The notes beneath the pieces were generated by a model that had not been told where the DNA came from, searched no databases, and saw only the letters and a list, made by a program, of their open reading frames with translations. The position numbers were made by a program, and so were the translations under genes. DNA of 8,236 bases from an uncultured Ruminococcus sp. (lineage in GTDB: Bacteria > Bacillota > Clostridia > Oscillospirales > Acutalibacteraceae), in NCBI GenBank assembly GCA_902803035.1, contig CADCON010000119.1:1-8236 (forward strand), given 5' to 3'. Positions 6,000 to 8,236 of the stretch are shown here, piece after piece (the stretch's first letter is position 1; each line of letters starts with the position of its first letter).

Positions 6000-6545
6000 T
6001 TATCCCATCGCGTCCAGCTTGACCGCGCAGAATACGAAATTGCCGGAGCCGAAATAGACGAGATATTCGTTATCTATGACGAATACGGTATCGCAAAGCT
6101 CGGTTTCGTCCGTATTCCAGATTTCGATCTTATCAACGGAGGCGTTTTCCTTGAATTCGTCCATAATGCCGTCGCTCTGCATACCGTACTCATCCATCGC
6201 TTCGGCACCGCAGTCCTTCGTCAGCTTGTAAGAGGGCTGCCTGATGCCGCCGACGCGGTTGGTGCTGAATTCACCGTAGGTCATGGTCACGCCGAAGTCG
6301 TATTCGTCCGCGATGGCGTCATCTTCTGACATATCGGCGTTTCTCGGCGACTGAAGCGCGTGGCTGTCGGCCGGAAGCTCCCATATGCCGATATAGGCGT
6401 CCGGCAGCGGCCCCAGTGAAGGCGAATCGTCGTCGCCGCCTGTGGAGGAATTGCCGCGGGCGAACATGACGGCCGCCACTGAAAAAGCAATCACCACAAC
6501 CGCGCAAATCACGGCAATCATTGCCGCATTGCTGCTTTTTTTCAT
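6000..6545 (-). CDS. Membrane-anchored protein of unknown function
   Basis: I do not recognise this protein (181 residues). It opens with MKKSSN and one strong transmembrane segment (about 7-29), ending in an Arg (30) with no lipobox Cys after it, so it should stay anchored by the N-terminus. A flexible Gly/Ser/Asp linker (31-48) leads to an exposed domain (49-181). This is acidic and aromatic-rich, beginning YIGIWELP and ending with a beta-like alternating stretch (TVFVIDNEYLVYFGSGNFVF, 153-172). That pattern resembles lipocalin-like 'GxW' beta domains of Clostridia, but this is only a suggestion. Three Cys occur in the domain (112, 151, 173). The ATG at 6545 was chosen over an in-frame ATG at 6662 because AAAGGAG lies 6 bases upstream and the earlier start would overlap the preceding gene by about 100 bases and hide the signal anchor. 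The gap after the phosphoesterase gene is 16 bases, so they are co-transcribed. Confidence 0.8.
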   Translation of the reverse strand: MKKSSNAAMIAVICAVVVIAFSVAAVMFARGNSSTGGDDDSPSLGPLPDAYIGIWELPADSHALQSPRNADMSEDDAIADEYDFGVTMTYGEFSTNRVGGIRQPSYKLTKDCGAEAMDEYGMQSDGIMDEFKENASVDKIEIWNTDETELCDTVFVIDNEYLVYFGSGNFVFCAVKLDAMG

Positions 6546-6561
6546 AGATTTCTCCTTTCTG

Positions 6562-7308
6562 TCAGTCGAGAGGTTCGTCTTCGCGCTTTGCCTTCCGGAG
6601 GAAGTACCTGTTGAGCTGCTCCGAGAAGGAGCTTTCCGGGACCGCAAGAGGCAGCACTTCAAGATAAACCGCCGTGTGCTTGGATGAAATATGCCTGTCC
6701 TTATGCATGGAGCCGAAGAACCAGTGCTTATATTTTGTCCGCATGGCTACTTCGTCAAAGAAATTGGTGAGGGAATTGAAATTATTCTGGTCGCCCGAGA
6801 GAAGATTCTTGATCTTGGTGGGGCACTCGTGGGTGATAATGTAATCCACCCTGTAGGAATGGCGGTAAAGCATATTGGCCGCCTGCTCCATTTCGGCCTT
6901 TGTCGGCACTTCCTCTTCCCACCAGCGCATACCGCGGCTTGTGCGGATGTCCGCGTCGGGGCTGAATCCGCCGCCCATGGTGAAAATCGTCTGTTCCTCA
7001 ATATCGAAAATCTGCCCCCGGCAGAGATGGAATACATTATCGTTGATGCGGTGAATTCTGCCTCCGCACCATTCGTCCTCGGGATAGCTGTATAATTTAT
7101 CAAAATTTTCATGACAGCCGTCCACAAAGAGAATCTTGTATTTCTGCCTGCCCATGAACTGGAGAATTTTTTCCTCCTGCCCGTCGCCGTTCCAGATGAA
7201 GCCGAAATCCCCGCATATAATCAGCATATCGCCGCTGTGCAGCTTGGAGAGGGATTTTTCCTCAAAACGGGACACCGCGCCGTGCATATCGCCCGTGACA
7301 TATATCAT
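6562..7308 (-). CDS. Calcineurin-like metallophosphoesterase with atypical metal motifs
   Basis: This is a cytoplasmic phosphoesterase of 248 residues in the calcineurin-like superfamily, whose members cleave phosphomonoesters or phosphodiesters with two metal ions. The motifs run in order. GDMHG gives D7 and H9. GDFGF gives D34. GCHEN (64-68) stands where the family usually has GNHE. THECP gives H160. GSMHKD (199-204) stands where GHxH is usual, keeping H202. So the Asn metal ligand is Cys65, and the first His of the last motif is Ser200. The other ligands and the catalytic-type His66 are intact. Comparable variation may occur in Clostridial relatives, so loss of activity should not be assumed. 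AGGAGG (7318-7323) lies 9 bases before the ATG. This is the first gene of the minus-strand block, directly behind a good promoter. The substrate is unknown. Confidence 0.87.
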   Translation of the reverse strand: MIYVTGDMHGAVSRFEEKSLSKLHSGDMLIICGDFGFIWNGDGQEEKILQFMGRQKYKILFVDGCHENFDKLYSYPEDEWCGGRIHRINDNVFHLCRGQIFDIEEQTIFTMGGGFSPDADIRTSRGMRWWEEEVPTKAEMEQAANMLYRHSYRVDYIITHECPTKIKNLLSGDQNNFNSLTNFFDEVAMRTKYKHWFFGSMHKDRHISSKHTAVYLEVLPLAVPESSFSEQLNRYFLRKAKREDEPLD

Positions 7309-7349
7309 CAGAATAACCCTCCTGTCGTTGACGATGGTTAATCCCTTTC

Positions 7350-7378
7350 ATTATACATCAACTTCCCGATAAAAACAA
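7350..7378 (-). promoter_or_regulatory. Sigma-A promoter of the minus-strand six-gene block
   Basis: Read on the minus strand, TTGTTT (7378-7373) and TATAAT (7355-7350) are separated by 17 bases. Upstream of the -35 box the minus strand is A-rich (about 7379-7395), as in UP elements. The predicted start near 7343 leaves a leader of about 35 bases that contains the AGGAGG site of the phosphoesterase gene. This is the only convincing promoter found for the whole block. Confidence 0.75.
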
Positions 7379-7438
7379 CTTTTTTTATAATTTTTCTGTT
7401 AAATAACTTTGATAACTCTTTTAAATTTCATTTTTTTA

Positions 7439-7447
7439 TGATATAAT
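7439..7447 (+). promoter_or_regulatory. Extended -10 promoter of the carboxypeptidase gene
   Basis: TGATATAAT is a perfect -10 hexamer TATAAT (7442-7447) preceded by the TGn extension (7439-7441), which can replace a -35 box. No good -35 is seen at 16-18 bases: TTTAAA at 7420-7425 is poor, and TTGATA at 7409-7414 is 27 bases away. Transcription would start near 7454, about 25 bases before the ATG. The region 7379-7447 is very AT-rich. Confidence 0.65.
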
Positions 7448-7478
7448 ATTCTGAAATCAATCTGAGGAGAAAAAATAT

Positions 7479-8236
7479 ATGAGAAGTTCACCTGTAATCA
7501 AGCGAATTGTTGCCGGGGCTTGCGCCGTCCTGCTGGCCTTTGCGTTTCTTGCCACGCCCGCGTCGGAACCGGTTGAGGTCAAAGCCGCCTTCCGCTCGGA
7601 ATATGAGCCGAAATGCGAAACAGCCTATATGCTCAGCATGGACACCGGCAAGGTTATTTTTGAAAAGGACGGCGACAAGAAAATGCTTCCCGCGTCGCTG
7701 ACCAAGATGATGACCTGCATCATCGCCTATGAACGCGCCGATTCGCTCGACGAAATGGTGGTTGTCGATTCCCGCGCCGTCCGGTTCGTCAATTATAATA
7801 AGGAAGGCGCGACCGGCGTCTGGACCAATATCAAGGTCAACGAGCGGTTCACCCTCAAGGATCTGATCTATTACGCCCTTGTCGCCTCGGAAAACTGCGC
7901 CGCCGAAGCCATTGGCTATTATATCAGCAAGCAGTACTACGGCAGCGACACCAACGAGGAATTCATTCAGTTCATGAATGACCGCGCCACCGAAATAGGC
8001 TGTACCAACACCAAATTCAAATGCGCGTCGGGACTGACCACCGATTTCGAGAATCACTATTCCTCCGCGCACGATATGGCGCTCATCGCCAACCATCTGA
8101 TGAATATCCCGGAGCTTGCGGAAATTGCCTATACCCCCCATTCCTACGGCATCAAGCCCACCAACAAGCATGAAAATGTGCAGTGGGTCGTTTCCACCAA
8201 CCTGCTGATCCGTGAAGGCGAAAAGGGCGCGGACGG
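7479..8236 (+). CDS. Serine-type D-Ala-D-Ala carboxypeptidase (peptidase S11, low-mass PBP), partial at the right edge
   Basis: The first 252 residues of an exported penicillin-binding protein of the DacA/DacF type are present. It removes the terminal D-Ala from peptidoglycan stem peptides outside the membrane and so limits cross-linking. A signal peptide covers about residues 1-28 (basic start, then a hydrophobic stretch 9-25), with possible cleavage after TPA (26-28) or VKA (34-36). The catalytic motif SxxK is S73-LT-K76 in PASLTKMMT. The second motif SxN is S137-E-N139 in VASENCAAEA; family members more often have SGN. The third motif, KTG, is expected shortly after TNLLIREGEKG and falls beyond base 8236, as does the C-terminal domain. 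No stop is reached, so the gene continues rightward. GAGGAGA (7464-7470) lies 8 bases before the ATG. It diverges from the phosphoesterase gene across a 170-base region. The exact family member cannot be named from this part. Confidence 0.92.
   Translation, partial: MRSSPVIKRIVAGACAVLLAFAFLATPASEPVEVKAAFRSEYEPKCETAYMLSMDTGKVIFEKDGDKKMLPASLTKMMTCIIAYERADSLDEMVVVDSRAVRFVNYNKEGATGVWTNIKVNERFTLKDLIYYALVASENCAAEAIGYYISKQYYGSDTNEEFIQFMNDRATEIGCTNTKFKCASGLTTDFENHYSSAHDMALIANHLMNIPELAEIAYTPHSYGIKPTNKHENVQWVVSTNLLIREGEKGAD

Noticed and set aside
6546..6662. Longer start for the membrane-anchored protein
   Set aside because: The extra 39 residues would overlap the phosphoesterase gene, are rich in Arg/Ser/Lys as expected of an out-of-frame shadow, and lack a ribosome site; the ATG at 6545 has AAAGGAG 6 bases upstream.
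7488..8171. Minus-strand open frame of 227 codons opposite the carboxypeptidase gene
   Set aside because: The plus strand here carries SxxK and SxN motifs and a signal peptide. The antisense frame is low-complexity Gly/Asp/His with no family resemblance.
1..8236. CRISPR array, tRNA/rRNA, insertion sequence, toxin-antitoxin or phage-defence genes
   Set aside because: I saw no regularly spaced repeats, cloverleaf-like sequence, transposase motifs or small paired ORFs with ribosome sites; coding density is explained by the eight genes listed.

Overview
The window looks like chromosomal DNA of a low-to-mid GC Firmicute, most likely a gut-type Clostridia member (Oscillospiraceae/Ruminococcaceae-like). 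This is inferred from strong AGGAGG-type ribosome binding sites, near-consensus sigma-A promoters in AT-rich gaps between GC-richer genes, intrinsic terminators with T-runs, and protein families typical of that group. There is no RNA gene, insertion sequence, CRISPR array or phage gene that I can see. No stretch over 300 bases lacks a gene. The longest gaps are 1-150 (terminator plus promoter) and 7309-7478 (divergent promoters).

Layout. Positions 20-52 hold the intrinsic terminator of an unseen upstream plus-strand gene. Two tandem plus-strand lipoprotein genes follow (151-1050 and 1155-2084). Each has its own promoter with a 17-base spacer, and the two products are paralogs. Each protein also appears to contain two copies of the same ~120-residue domain. 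A bidirectional terminator (2118-2165) separates them from a minus-strand block. Read 5' to 3' on the minus strand, that block is: calcineurin-like metallophosphoesterase (7308-6562), a membrane-anchored protein of unknown function (6545-6000), two different M42-family metallopeptidases (5933-4902 and 4864-3833), a Cof-type HAD phosphatase (3776-3006) and a GNAT acetyltransferase (2921-2184). Gaps are 16, 66, 37, 56 and 84 bases. One convincing promoter lies in front of the first gene (7350-7378), so a six-gene transcript is plausible, though internal promoters cannot be excluded. From 7479, diverging from that block, a serine D-Ala-D-Ala carboxypeptidase (peptidase S11) runs off the right edge before its third active-site motif.

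How the genes fit together. The two lipoproteins, the membrane-anchored protein and the carboxypeptidase all act outside the membrane. The M42 peptidases, HAD phosphatase, acetyltransferase and phosphoesterase are cytoplasmic. The minus-strand block looks like a loose set of housekeeping hydrolases rather than one defined pathway; the M42 pair would trim peptides to amino acids.

I do not see a clear new defence or mobile system. The points most worth a second look are the tandem lipoproteins with internal domain duplication, the co-transcribed pair of divergent M42 peptidases, the altered metal-site motifs of the phosphoesterase, and an imperfect direct repeat on either side of the acetyltransferase gene.
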